DNA of 37,959 nt. Source: a virus. The DNA is taken from the IMG/VR virus record IMGVR_UViG_3300031566_000169, positions 1 through 37,959 of that record; one strand, 5' to 3'. Shown in pieces: positions 14,014 to 23,213 of this stretch (its first letter is position 1; each line of letters begins with the position of its first letter). Made by a program: the position numbers and the translations under genes. The notes beneath the pieces are model-generated. The model was not told the origin of the DNA, made no database searches, and saw nothing but the letters and a program-made list of their open reading frames with translations.

Positions 14014-15776
14014 TGTTCATAAATGATTTAGTTGAAGCAGGTAATGTTGGACACGCTATGGAATTCGAATGGACCACTGAGATTGATTCCGAAAACTACA
14101 GGAACTTGAATTCACTGGCAAAATATAATAACGGAATTTTTAAAAGCTACAAACAACAACAATTCCTACAAAGAAAATGGGGATGGACTTTACCATCTTT
14201 TAATTCTCAACACGCGCAGCAAAATCTAAACCAACAATATTCTGGTTCACTACGAGATGACGAAGCAATGTTACTAAGTAACTTTGGTGTTACTATTGTT
14301 CCAGGACAACGAGTAATTTCACCAAGCGGTTATATGCGTTGGAGTCAGTATGGCGGAAGAGGAAATCGACCAATACAATGGATGTTCGTATTAGATGAAT
14401 ATGGCGTAGCAGCAAAATATAAACTAAAATTTAAGGGTGACATGAAGTCAGGTACTAGCGTTGACGCTGCTGGAACCAAATTAGAATGGGAACGAGATGT
14501 TACTTCGGCCCAACCTATGATTGATGCATTAAGTCAAGGTCAAGCTGCTGACGCACAACAAAAACAACAAGCCGCAGCTAATAGAATTCCTAGTAAACAT
14601 TTAGGAAATATAGGTGATAGAATAAAAGGACAGGCGGTTGACGTATTAATGTCGTTTGGCCCACGTTCCGGTCAATTTGGTGATTACTATATCAATAAAC
14701 TAGTAACTCCTAATGGGGAAGAATTACTTTACTTCGGAAACAAAATGGGAAACAAGGGAGATAAACTTGTTATCTCATTTACTGTTGGTAAGCATGATAT
14801 TGATAGTAAGACACAAGAACCTATTACATTAATTAAGCGTCCTAAAAAACTAGCAACACCTGCAGCAGTACCAGCAGCACCAGCAGGCGAACCAAAAATG
14901 CTGACGCCTGCAGAATTACGACAAAAGGATTTTGATTCTGGTACAACTAGAGAATCAGTATATGATTCTAAAAAACAATATGGTGTTCGATATAAAATGT
15001 TCGCAGGTAAAGAAGGACGTCTTACTACTAAGGAAGCCTGGTTTTCTAGTCCTCAAGCATTAGAAAAAGCTGTTGCAAGAATTCAAAACATGGGAAATTT
15101 TTATGAGATTGACGGTTATTCATATCCGCAGGGATTGAGTGATGAAAAGGATGGCGAACGAATAAAAGAACAAAAGAAGAAGAATAAAAAACATGATTTA
15201 AAATCAGAGTTCAACCAAAAAATGGACGCTCTTGGTTATCTTCGTGATTTGCGTCTATCTGGTTTAAGGATGAATAAAAGTGAACAGTCCCAGTGGATTG
15301 ATCTTGAGCGATGGTACGATTCATTAAAAACCAAAACCAATGAAGATAGGACCGTTTGGGTTAAAGGTCCAGGTGGCTCTTTAAAGAAAAAGGTTATTCC
15401 GGACACCGATGCACAAAAGGCCAGTAAACTTAAAACAATGCAACGCCAGCAACAAAAAGCAGAAGAAGAATTTGATTATAAGCGTATGGCTCCTATTGAA
15501 GATAATGAATTAGATTGGGGTAGGTTACAAAAAATATTTACAACTGGCGAATATCCTGGTCCAGGTGGAGAAATTATTGATATTGTTTCGAGAAAAGATA
15601 CTACTCTTACAATTAATGGTAAGCGAGTGGCAGGCAAAAAATTAGGAGTTTATTTTGCATTTGATCCAACAGAATTTGGATTGCCTGGACAGACTGAAGC
15701 TATGTCAGATCAAATTGATATTACAGTTTATAGAGATCCACAAAAACCTAATAGATTAAAGGCAACATATGGATGA
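14013..15776 (+). CDS. Large unknown protein, 587 aa, possible internal virion protein
   Basis: Not recognised as a named family. The short leader MFINDLVE|AGN fits the (L)xE-A pattern of T4 prohead-protease sites. Around residues 195-275 there is a segment (GQAVDVLMSFG, GDYYINKLVTPNGEELLYFG, KLVISFTVGKHDID) whose strand pattern suggests an OB-fold-like domain; this is an inference. A Pro/Ala linker follows (ATPAAVPAAPAGEP), then a second alpha/beta part and a long Lys-rich helical stretch. The C-terminus has TTLTINGKRVAGKKLGVYF. The ATG shares a base with the previous stop. Together with 11227 and 15769 it forms one transcription unit. Confidence 0.7.
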   Translation: MFINDLVEAGNVGHAMEFEWTTEIDSENYRNLNSLAKYNNGIFKSYKQQQFLQRKWGWTLPSFNSQHAQQNLNQQYSGSLRDDEAMLLSNFGVTIVPGQRVISPSGYMRWSQYGGRGNRPIQWMFVLDEYGVAAKYKLKFKGDMKSGTSVDAAGTKLEWERDVTSAQPMIDALSQGQAADAQQKQQAAANRIPSKHLGNIGDRIKGQAVDVLMSFGPRSGQFGDYYINKLVTPNGEELLYFGNKMGNKGDKLVISFTVGKHDIDSKTQEPITLIKRPKKLATPAAVPAAPAGEPKMLTPAELRQKDFDSGTTRESVYDSKKQYGVRYKMFAGKEGRLTTKEAWFSSPQALEKAVARIQNMGNFYEIDGYSYPQGLSDEKDGERIKEQKKKNKKHDLKSEFNQKMDALGYLRDLRLSGLRMNKSEQSQWIDLERWYDSLKTKTNEDRTVWVKGPGGSLKKKVIPDTDAQKASKLKTMQRQQQKAEEEFDYKRMAPIEDNELDWGRLQKIFTTGEYPGPGGEIIDIVSRKDTTLTINGKRVAGKKLGVYFAFDPTEFGLPGQTEAMSDQIDITVYRDPQKPNRLKATYG

Positions 15777-15990
15777 TCTAGAAAAACTTAAAGAGCTTGC
15801 TGGTATTACTGGTAAAGAAACTGTAGAAGATAACCTTGGACAACGTGCAAGTGATGCACATCAAAAACGTATTACTGAACGTGAACAAAATATTAAGCCA
15901 GGTACTAATGAATGGTTTAATTTGTGGTTCTCACAAAAACAACAATTAAATTTACCCACCGGATTCAGAGGTAGGACGAAGAAGCGATAA
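15769..15990 (+). CDS. Small unknown protein, 73 aa
   Basis: A short charged helical protein (MDDLEKLKELAGITGKE) with an IKPGTNEWFNLWFSQ segment and a basic C-terminus ending RGRTKKR. I do not recognise a function. It begins eight bases inside the end of the 587-residue gene and closes this plus-strand block. Its last 39 bases overlap the 3' end of the convergent PP-loop ATPase gene, with no terminator between them. Confidence 0.62.
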   Translation: MDDLEKLKELAGITGKETVEDNLGQRASDAHQKRITEREQNIKPGTNEWFNLWFSQKQQLNLPTGFRGRTKKR

Positions 15991-16932
15991 TAAATCTAGA
16001 TACTTGTATCGGTATCTATTATTCATTTGTACATTTATTCCTTTAACTACATTATTGTATTCGATAACATTTGGAATATATTCTGATCCCATGTATTCTT
16101 CTCGATTTTCTAAATCAGTATAATAAGAAGAATATATTTGATATTTTTCTTCGCCCTTAAGCACAAATTTCATTCTATCCTTAAACGCATTTATAATTTC
16201 ATCCCTCATTAAATACGAATAAATCTGTTCTGGCATATATGAAAAATAATTGTATACTCCAGCTATGTTATTGAACAACATAAATCTAGTATTTGCGTAT
16301 CCGGGCCCCTCGGTAAAATGAACATACCAATCATCAATTTGATGTCCGCCATGTGTATCAAATTTATACATTATTTCACGTCCTGCGGGCCGCAAGGAAT
16401 TAAAATCACCCGGAATTGCTCGCACTATAACTTGGTCACCATTACCACAAATAGGAAAACCACCAGCATTAGCAATTTGAAGAATTAGATATGCATGAAG
16501 TAATAAGGTAACACTTGAAACTTGAGATGTTTTGATAAAATCTTTTATTTTATTGGATTTAAATAATTTTTCTACATCTACCTTATATACTTGATACGGA
16601 ATATTCCGTTCTTTGCAAAATTTATAAGCGTATCCAATATCATGTTCATTATAGCCATTATCTAGTATAGCAATCTTTATATCAATATTAGCTTCTAAAA
16701 ATGTCCGCACCATAAACTCGCTATCAATCCCACCACTAAACGCTAGTACCAATTCTTTATTAGTATCATTTCTAATTGCGTGGCATGCAGCAAGACAAGA
16801 TTCTTTAAATCCAAGATCGACCTTACATCGTTCAATCTCTACATAAAATTGATCGGTAATTGATTTCCTTTGGCTAAACGGAACAGAATTGTATCCAAAT
16901 TTGAGGTAATTTTTATAAGTGTAATTGAACAT
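15952..16932 (-). CDS. PP-loop (N-type) ATP pyrophosphatase
   Basis: The central motif is LVLAFSGGIDSEFMVRTF, the SGGxDS PP-loop of enzymes that adenylate a substrate, such as asparagine synthetase, GMP synthetase, QueC and tRNA thiolases. A Rossmann-like continuation (IKIAILDNGYNEHDIGYAYKF) follows. At 326 residues it lacks both the glutaminase domain of asparagine synthetase and the clustered C-terminal cysteines of QueC. It is therefore a stand-alone asparagine-synthetase-like ATPase of unknown substrate. By context (DpdA, FolE nearby) a role in base modification is possible but not shown. It is one of two minus-strand genes and diverges from the replication block. Confidence 0.72.
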   Translation of the reverse strand: MFNYTYKNYLKFGYNSVPFSQRKSITDQFYVEIERCKVDLGFKESCLAACHAIRNDTNKELVLAFSGGIDSEFMVRTFLEANIDIKIAILDNGYNEHDIGYAYKFCKERNIPYQVYKVDVEKLFKSNKIKDFIKTSQVSSVTLLLHAYLILQIANAGGFPICGNGDQVIVRAIPGDFNSLRPAGREIMYKFDTHGGHQIDDWYVHFTEGPGYANTRFMLFNNIAGVYNYFSYMPEQIYSYLMRDEIINAFKDRMKFVLKGEEKYQIYSSYYTDLENREEYMGSEYIPNVIEYNNVVKGINVQMNNRYRYKYLDLLSLLRPTSESGG

Positions 16933-16967
16933 AGAATTGCGCTACCTAAGTTAATTTGTAATAACTA

Positions 16968-16996
16968 TTGATATATGATACAATTTCATATATAAT
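16968..16996 (+). promoter_or_regulatory. Sigma70-type promoter of the polymerase block
   Basis: TTGATA (16968-16973), a 17-base spacer, and TATAAT (16991-16996), followed by an AGGAG six bases before the ATG at 17018. It should drive the dsbA-like gene, DNA polymerase and the following gene. Confidence 0.8.
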
Positions 16997-17017
16997 ACTT
17001 ATTCCATAGGAGATACC

Positions 17018-17278
17018 ATGAGCAAAAGTTTTAACCCAGACCAAAAAGCCAAACTGACTACATTAATAAACGAAGGCATTCAAGTACTATCAGAAATTGA
17101 AGACTTAAATGGCAGTTTAAATGATACAGTGAAAGCTGTTGCGGAAGAACTAGAAATTAAACCAAGCATTCTTAAAAAGGCAATTAAGATCGCACAGAAA
17201 AGCCAGTATACACAACATAGTCAAGACAACGACACATTACACGATATTCTCACAGTAACCGGAAAAATTAATAATTAA
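17018..17278 (+). CDS. Small helical protein, DsbA-like dsDNA-binding candidate
   Basis: An 86-residue helical protein with a basic C-terminal half (EELEIKPSILKKAIKIAQKS). Its size and the pattern of a conserved helix ending in an LKKAI stretch recall the small T4 DsbA-type double-stranded DNA-binding proteins found in T4-like phages, which bind near late promoters. The similarity is at pattern level only. It is first in the operon with the polymerase; its stop shares a base with the polymerase start. A strong promoter and a good Shine-Dalgarno (AGGAG) suggest high expression. Confidence 0.6.
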   Translation: MSKSFNPDQKAKLTTLINEGIQVLSEIEDLNGSLNDTVKAVAEELEIKPSILKKAIKIAQKSQYTQHSQDNDTLHDILTVTGKINN

Positions 17279-19998
17279 TGAGTTACGTTGATGCATATAT
17301 AGATCGCGAGCACGATCGAATTCATGTTGTTGAACGAAAGGATGGTAATCGTGAATTTAAAGAATTTCCTACGAACTATATCTTTTATTACGATGATGCG
17401 GCAGGCAAACACACAACCATTTTTGGAACGCCGGTGGCCAGATTTGCTAGTAAAAGCATCAGAGAATTTAAAAAAGAGACAAAACTCCATAGTAACAAAC
17501 GAACCTGGGAGACAGATATAAATCCTGTGTTTCGGTGCCTGGAAGAAAATTATCTAGGCGTTAATTCACCTAAGCTTCATACAGCATTCTTTGACATTGA
17601 GGTAGACTTTGATCCTGAACGTGGATATAGTAGTCCAGAGGATCCATTTAATTCTATCACTGCTATTAGTATCTATTTCGATTGGTTGGATCAATTAGTT
17701 ACATTAGTCAAACCACCAAAGACATTAACTCTAGCAGAAGCAGAAGAAATAGCATCTGGTTTTGAAAACACATTTGTTTTTGAAGATGAAAAAGATCTAT
17801 TAAATACATTTCTAAATCTAATAGAAGATGCTGACGTATTAAGTGGGTGGAATTCAGAAGGTTATGATATACCATATTGCGTAATGCGTGTAAACAAAAT
17901 AATGAGCAAGGATGATACTAGACGTTTTTGCTTGTGGGGACAATATCCTAAGAAACGAACATTTGAACGATATGGAGTAGAGCATTTAACATTCGATTTA
18001 ATTGGTCGAGTACATTTAGATTACATGCAAGTCTATCGTAAATTCACATATGAAGAAAGACATTCTTGGGCGTTAGACGCTATTGGTGAATATGAACTTA
18101 ATGAACGTAAAGTAGCGTATGAAGGAACATTAGATCAACTATACAATAATGACTTTAGAAAATTTATTGATTATAACAGACAAGATGCAATAATTTTACA
18201 TAAACTAGATAAGAAATTACGTTTTATGGATCTAGCTAACGAACTTGCACATGATAACACAGTATTGTTACCAACCGTGATGGGAGCAGTAGCAGTAACA
18301 GACCAGGCAATTATCAATGAGGCCCACCAATTAGGTTTTGTAGTTCCTAGTAGAAAACGACATGGTTTCAATGACGATAAAGATGAAGGACACGAAATTG
18401 GGGTTGCTGGTGCATATGTTGTTAATCCTAAAAAAGGAATGCATGATTGGATCGGATCTATCGATATAAAAAGTCTATATCCTAGTACGATTAGAGCTTT
18501 GAATATGGGTCCAGAAACTATTGTCGGACAATTAAAACCAATAATGACCAATCAATATTTAACAGAAAAACAAAGAGTTGGATTAAAGGGATCCACAGGA
18601 TGGGACGGATTGTTTGGCAGTTTAGAATATACTGCGGTAATGAATAAGGATGTTGGTACAGAAATTACAATTGATTGGGAAGATGGTGAATCTTCGACTC
18701 ATTCGGCATCTGAAATTTGGAACATTATATTTGATAGTAATAGGCCTTGGATTCTTAGTGGAAATGGAACTATTTTCTCATATGAGAAGCAAGGCATTAT
18801 TCCAGGATTGCTAGCTAAATGGTATGTAGAACGACAGGTATTACAAAAAAAGGCCGGTTCAGCAAATACGGCTGAAGAAATTAGTTTTTGGGATAAAAGG
18901 CAACATGTTAAAAAAATTAACCTAAATAGTTTATACGGTGCATTACTAAATCCAGGTTGTAGATTCTTTGATGAACGTATTGGACAAAGTGTAACTCTTA
19001 GTGGTCGAATAATTGCCAAGCATATGGCTGAGGAATTAAATGAAGCGATGACTGGAGTTAAAGATGCCATTGGAGAAGCAATTATATATGGCGATACAGA
19101 TAGTTGTTATTTTAGTATTTGGCCAAAAATTAAAGATGAAGTAAACTTAGGTAAGATGGAATGGAATAAAGATATTTGTGTAGAAATATATGACCAATTA
19201 GCTGAAACTGTAAATGAGAGTTTTCCAAAATGCATGGCTGAGAATTTTCATTGCTCACCAAATTTAGGAAAGTTAATTAGTGGCGGTAGAGAATTAATTG
19301 CCTTAAAAGGATTGTTTATTAAAAAGAAACGCTACGGGGTATTAATTTATGATTTAGATGGAAAACGATTAGATAAGATGTCGGCACAAGAAGCTAAAGC
19401 TAAAGGCATAGTGCCAGGTGTCGGAAAAATTAAAGCAATGGGATTAGATCTTAAACGATCAGATACTCCAAAGGTTGTGCAAGATTTTTTAAGTACGTTA
19501 TTGGTGGAGGTACTTCGAGGTGGTCAAAAAGATGAAATAGTAGATATGATTAGAAAGTTTAAAATTGAATTTACTGAACGTCCTGGTTGGGAAAAAGGTA
19601 CTCCTAAACGTGTCAACAATTTAACTAAGTATACTAAGGAAGAAGAACGCTTAGGTAAAGCAAATCTTCCAGGTCATGTTAGAGCATCTATGAATTGGAA
19701 CAATTTGAGGCGCATGAATAATGATAATTACAGTATGAAAATAGTTGATGGTATGAAAGTTATTGTATGTAAGCTAAAGAATAATCCAATCGGATTTACT
19801 AGCGTAGCATATCCGACTGATGAAGTACATTTGCCGTCGTGGTATAAACAGTTACCGTTTGATGATGCTGATATGGAAGATACAATTATAGATCAAAAAG
19901 TAAATAACTTATTGGGAGTCCTTGGTTGGGAATTATCTAAATCAACTCAAATAAAGAGCACATTTAATACGTTGTTTAGTTTTGAGGATGATGAATGA
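17278..19998 (+). CDS. 43: Family B DNA polymerase (gp43-like)
   Basis: 906 residues, near the T4 gp43 length. 3'-5' exonuclease: Exo I FFDIEVDF with D106/E108, Exo II LSGWNSEGYDIPYC, Exo III YNRQDAIILHKLD. Polymerase: motif A SIDIKSLYPSTIRAL with D396, motif B KKINLNSLYGALLN, motif C YGDTDSCYF with D606/D608. Both activities therefore look intact. The C-terminal end (INTLFSFEDDE-like) carries hydrophobic and acidic residues as in gp43, whose tail binds the sliding clamp. It replicates the phage genome with the clamp encoded 1 kb downstream and the loader at the left edge. The start ATG overlaps the preceding stop, and the stop overlaps the next gene by four bases. Confidence 0.97.
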   Translation: MSYVDAYIDREHDRIHVVERKDGNREFKEFPTNYIFYYDDAAGKHTTIFGTPVARFASKSIREFKKETKLHSNKRTWETDINPVFRCLEENYLGVNSPKLHTAFFDIEVDFDPERGYSSPEDPFNSITAISIYFDWLDQLVTLVKPPKTLTLAEAEEIASGFENTFVFEDEKDLLNTFLNLIEDADVLSGWNSEGYDIPYCVMRVNKIMSKDDTRRFCLWGQYPKKRTFERYGVEHLTFDLIGRVHLDYMQVYRKFTYEERHSWALDAIGEYELNERKVAYEGTLDQLYNNDFRKFIDYNRQDAIILHKLDKKLRFMDLANELAHDNTVLLPTVMGAVAVTDQAIINEAHQLGFVVPSRKRHGFNDDKDEGHEIGVAGAYVVNPKKGMHDWIGSIDIKSLYPSTIRALNMGPETIVGQLKPIMTNQYLTEKQRVGLKGSTGWDGLFGSLEYTAVMNKDVGTEITIDWEDGESSTHSASEIWNIIFDSNRPWILSGNGTIFSYEKQGIIPGLLAKWYVERQVLQKKAGSANTAEEISFWDKRQHVKKINLNSLYGALLNPGCRFFDERIGQSVTLSGRIIAKHMAEELNEAMTGVKDAIGEAIIYGDTDSCYFSIWPKIKDEVNLGKMEWNKDICVEIYDQLAETVNESFPKCMAENFHCSPNLGKLISGGRELIALKGLFIKKKRYGVLIYDLDGKRLDKMSAQEAKAKGIVPGVGKIKAMGLDLKRSDTPKVVQDFLSTLLVEVLRGGQKDEIVDMIRKFKIEFTERPGWEKGTPKRVNNLTKYTKEEERLGKANLPGHVRASMNWNNLRRMNNDNYSMKIVDGMKVIVCKLKNNPIGFTSVAYPTDEVHLPSWYKQLPFDDADMEDTIIDQKVNNLLGVLGWELSKSTQIKSTFNTLFSFEDDE

Positions 19999-20942
19999 AA
20001 ATTGAGAATATAGAAACGCAACAACTACTTAAAATGGTTGAAGTAATAATAGACTATCGAAATAAGTTACAAATTAACAGCACAAATTTAGCTGACTTAA
20101 TTGCATTTATTAGTATGATTTCAGATGATCGAGAAAGCCAAGAAAAAATATTAAATGAAATGTTAAAATTAGATAGTATTTTATCTAAGGCACAGATGCA
20201 TTATAGTAATCTAATAGAAGAAATGATTACAAAATCTAGAACATTATATAATATTAGAAATAACTCAGCCCATCAATCATATGCTCCGTGGATGAATGAA
20301 ATATTAGAAAATGATGTTGATGCCTTTAATCATGTAATGTCAGTAATTGAACACAAGGTTGATCATCGATTTCCAGTATTAAATGTAGATAGTCATAGTA
20401 AAAAATTAGGAATAGCTATGTCACCTGGTGACCCGTATTACATAATTTCAAAGCCAGATGAATTTAATGAACAAAATGAATATAATGATGGTCTTTTTAA
20501 ATCGTTAAAAAATTATACTACAAAAGGTAGATTCCTAGAAGCATCATCGAAACTTCCGCAAGATCAATTTGGTTTAATTCTATCAACCCAAAATTTCAAT
20601 TCCATAGGCGTAAGCGTATTATCAACCCACCTAATTCAATGTTACAAACTTCTTAGACCGGGCGGTATTTTATTAATTTCGTTTATTGATGTATTGAGTG
20701 AGGGCGGATTTGAAATGCTAGCACGTTATAAAAATGGTGCAGCATCCCCACAAATAAGTTGTTTAACTAAAAATTATTTTTTCGAATACCTATTAAAACC
20801 AATTAAAGATCGCGCGCCGTTTATAATACATGATGAACAAACATTTTTAACACACACCGTTTTATCACTTAGAAAACCTGGAGAATTGAAGACCGTTAAA
20901 AATAGAAAAACGATTGGCGCAATTAAAACCGTTACGAACTAG
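19995..20942 (+). CDS. Coiled-coil protein with methyltransferase-like C-terminal domain
   Basis: 315 residues. The first 130 are helical with heptad-like spacing. From about residue 180 the sequence resembles the second half of a class I SAM-dependent methyltransferase: QFGLILSTQNF in the position of motif IV, then CYKLLRPGGILLISFID, the common LxPGGxLxxS strand-turn. A canonical glycine-rich SAM-binding motif I is not visible upstream, so the domain may be degenerate. It sits between polymerase and clamp, coupled to the polymerase by a four-base overlap and GAGG, so a role at the replication fork or in base modification is an inference. No gene in T4 occupies this place with such a fold. 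Confidence 0.62.
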   Translation: MKIENIETQQLLKMVEVIIDYRNKLQINSTNLADLIAFISMISDDRESQEKILNEMLKLDSILSKAQMHYSNLIEEMITKSRTLYNIRNNSAHQSYAPWMNEILENDVDAFNHVMSVIEHKVDHRFPVLNVDSHSKKLGIAMSPGDPYYIISKPDEFNEQNEYNDGLFKSLKNYTTKGRFLEASSKLPQDQFGLILSTQNFNSIGVSVLSTHLIQCYKLLRPGGILLISFIDVLSEGGFEMLARYKNGAASPQISCLTKNYFFEYLLKPIKDRAPFIIHDEQTFLTHTVLSLRKPGELKTVKNRKTIGAIKTVTN

Positions 20943-20968
20943 ACTTTTCCGTTGTAATACTGTATAAT
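20940..20968 (+). promoter_or_regulatory. Promoter of the sliding clamp gene
   Basis: TATAAT at 20963-20968 with TAGACT 17 bases upstream, followed by AGGAGA before the ATG at 20989. The -35 match is moderate (four of six). Confidence 0.6.
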
Positions 20969-20988
20969 TTCAAGTTAGGAGAACATTT

Positions 20989-21720
20989 ATGAAAGACCAC
21001 TTACAGGATTTAGTAGATCATATTCACGCATTAGGAACAGTAGATTTTATCAAAATAATTGGCGGGGCAAAAGAAACTAAGTTTGCTGCAATGGCTGAGG
21101 ACAATTCAGTTATTATTGCAGGCAAATTTAAGAAGGCCGTGTCAGAATTTGATGGAACCTTTGGGATGCCAAATTTAACCAAACTTAGTGTAATTTTGGG
21201 AATTCCGGAATACGATGAGAATTCAACTATTACGGTAGAAACTGCAAAACGTAATGGTGAGACAGTTCCAACGTGTTTGCATTTTAAGAATGAAGCAGGT
21301 GATTTTAAAAATGATTATAGGTTTATGTCAACAGAAATCGTTAATGAAAAACTTAAAACTGTAAAGTTTAAAGGTGTTACTTGGAATGTAGAAGTTGAAC
21401 CGACGGTTTCGAGCGTTAATAGATTCAAATTTCAAAGCCAGGCGAATAATGAAGAACCATTATTTACAGTGAAAACTGAAAATAAAAATCTCATGTTTTA
21501 CTTTGGTGATGTTAGTAGCCACGCCGGTAACTTTGTATTTGAGGCTAAGGTCACTGGCGTTTTAAGTAAAGGTTGGCAATGGCCAGTTGCTCCTGTGATT
21601 GGAATTTTAAATCTAGTTGGCGATAAGGTTATGAAATTTAGTGATCAAGGTGCATTGTTAATTACAGTTGACAGCGGAGTTGCTGAATACGAATATATTC
21701 TCCCAGCACAAAGTAAATAA
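20989..21720 (+). CDS. 45: Sliding clamp (gp45-like)
   Basis: 243 residues, compared with about 228 in T4 gp45. The protein has alternating beta strands with lysine-rich helices on the DNA-facing side, and the layout of a two-domain clamp monomer (IIGGAKETKFAAMAEDNSVI in domain 1, LMFYFGDVSSHAGNFVFEA in domain 2). The end (DQGALLITVDSGVAEYEYILPA) matches the C-terminal strand of gp45-like clamps. As a trimer it would tether the polymerase to DNA and, in T4-like phages, also activate late transcription. This fits the ATAAATA late promoters in this window. It has its own promoter, and its stop shares a base with the dpdA start. Confidence 0.85.
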   Translation: MKDHLQDLVDHIHALGTVDFIKIIGGAKETKFAAMAEDNSVIIAGKFKKAVSEFDGTFGMPNLTKLSVILGIPEYDENSTITVETAKRNGETVPTCLHFKNEAGDFKNDYRFMSTEIVNEKLKTVKFKGVTWNVEVEPTVSSVNRFKFQSQANNEEPLFTVKTENKNLMFYFGDVSSHAGNFVFEAKVTGVLSKGWQWPVAPVIGILNLVGDKVMKFSDQGALLITVDSGVAEYEYILPAQSK

Positions 21721-23198
21721 TGGAAAACGAATTTACCACATTCAATAAGAATCATGCCATCTTTTTACCAGCTATAAGTAGCTTCTATGCTACTTTTATT
21801 GGTAAACAAAGATTTGGTGAATATATTGCGCATTCACGTATTCCTAAATCATTTAAACATGGCGTCGAAAGTATCAATTTTCTTAATAAGGATGAAGGTA
21901 TTTTTTATTATCCATATGCGTTATACAGTGCGGGCCACGCCAAATTAGACCTAAATAAGGTAGAACACAAAGAAGATATGATTCGAAATAGAGATCGAAG
22001 CTCAAGCCTATTAGTAGGCGATAGTGGGGGATTTCAAATCGGGAAAGGAGTGTGGGAAGGTGATTGGACTGATTCCAATTGTCCCAAGGCTAGCAAACAA
22101 CGTGAAACAGTTCTCCATTGGTTAGAAGGAATATCTGATTATGCTATGTGTTTAGATATTCCTGTGTGGACTAGGTACACAGAAAAAGCTAGAAAAACAA
22201 CAAAAGTAAAAACATATCAGGATGCAGTTAACGGAACAAAAATTAACAATGAATACTTTATAAAGAACAGACACGGTAATACTAAGTTCCTAAATGTTCT
22301 TCAAGGTGAAAATCATACTGAAGCGGAAGATTGGTATGAACAAATGAAACAATATTGTGATCCTAAAAAATATAAAACTAATCACTTTAATGGATGGGCA
22401 ATGGGTGGACAAAATATGTGTGATTTGCACCTAGCTCTTAAACGAGTAATTACATTAAAATTTGATGGGTTGCTAGAAAAAGGTGTGCATGATTGGATGC
22501 ACTTTTTAGGAACCAGTAGATTAGAGTGGGCAATGGCATTATCAGATATTCAACGTGCTGTTCGTAAATATCATAATTCGAATTTTACTATTAGTTATGA
22601 TTGTGCCAGTCCATTTTTAGCTACAGCAAACGGTAGAATTTATACTAGTTTAGATTTAAATCCGGGTGAGAAATGGATATATAGAATGGAATTTGGACCC
22701 GATAATAAAAAATATGCGACCGACAATAGAAAATTTAGCCAAGCATTATTAGAAGATTTAAAACGTAAAAAAACAACAATTGATAATTTTATTGATAGTC
22801 CAGTCACAGAAGATTTATTGATTAGTGATGTTTGTATATACAAGGAAGGCGACGTAAATAAAATTGGTAAAGAAGGTAAAACAAGTTGGGATAGTTTTAG
22901 TTATGCGATCCAGATGGCTCATAATGTTTGGATGCACTTGATGGCGGTGAGACTTGCTAATGAATTATATGATAGCGGAACATACCCAACAATGTTGGTT
23001 GAAGATAGCATTAGTCAACTAATGATGAAAGACTTAATTACTGAGGCAATTAGAATTGATAGTAAACCAAAAGCATTAAAGTTTTTAGATGATCATAGTA
23101 AATTTTGGATGCGTTTGGTTGGTACTAGAGGATTTAGCGGTAAAAAGGCCATGAATGCAACGACCCAATTTAACAACCTTTTTGAAATTATAGAATAA
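21720..23198 (+). CDS. dpdA: DpdA-type DNA/tRNA guanine transglycosylase
   Basis: 492 residues with the catalytic landmarks of the TGT fold: VGDSGGFQIGKG (acid/base D101), CLDIPVW, FLNVLQGE (193-197), GWAMGG (225-230), HFLGTS (261-266) and SYDCASP with D294 in the place of the TGT nucleophile (DCVxPT). The CxCxxC zinc cluster of tRNA TGTs is not visible. Phage and island DpdA proteins exchange guanine in DNA for a 7-deazaguanine base, which blocks restriction. With folE 2.7 kb downstream, the DNA-modifying version is the more likely. It starts on the base shared with the clamp stop, so modification and replication genes are coupled. A tRNA substrate cannot be fully excluded. Confidence 0.85.
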   Translation: MENEFTTFNKNHAIFLPAISSFYATFIGKQRFGEYIAHSRIPKSFKHGVESINFLNKDEGIFYYPYALYSAGHAKLDLNKVEHKEDMIRNRDRSSSLLVGDSGGFQIGKGVWEGDWTDSNCPKASKQRETVLHWLEGISDYAMCLDIPVWTRYTEKARKTTKVKTYQDAVNGTKINNEYFIKNRHGNTKFLNVLQGENHTEAEDWYEQMKQYCDPKKYKTNHFNGWAMGGQNMCDLHLALKRVITLKFDGLLEKGVHDWMHFLGTSRLEWAMALSDIQRAVRKYHNSNFTISYDCASPFLATANGRIYTSLDLNPGEKWIYRMEFGPDNKKYATDNRKFSQALLEDLKRKKTTIDNFIDSPVTEDLLISDVCIYKEGDVNKIGKEGKTSWDSFSYAIQMAHNVWMHLMAVRLANELYDSGTYPTMLVEDSISQLMMKDLITEAIRIDSKPKALKFLDDHSKFWMRLVGTRGFSGKKAMNATTQFNNLFEIIE

Positions 23199-23213
23199 AT
23201 TTGCAATTTGAAT

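Noticed and set aside
15952-16932. Calling the PP-loop protein QueC
   Set aside because: The SGGIDS motif fits, but the C-terminal cysteine cluster of QueC is missing and the body looks more like an asparagine-synthetase ATPase domain.
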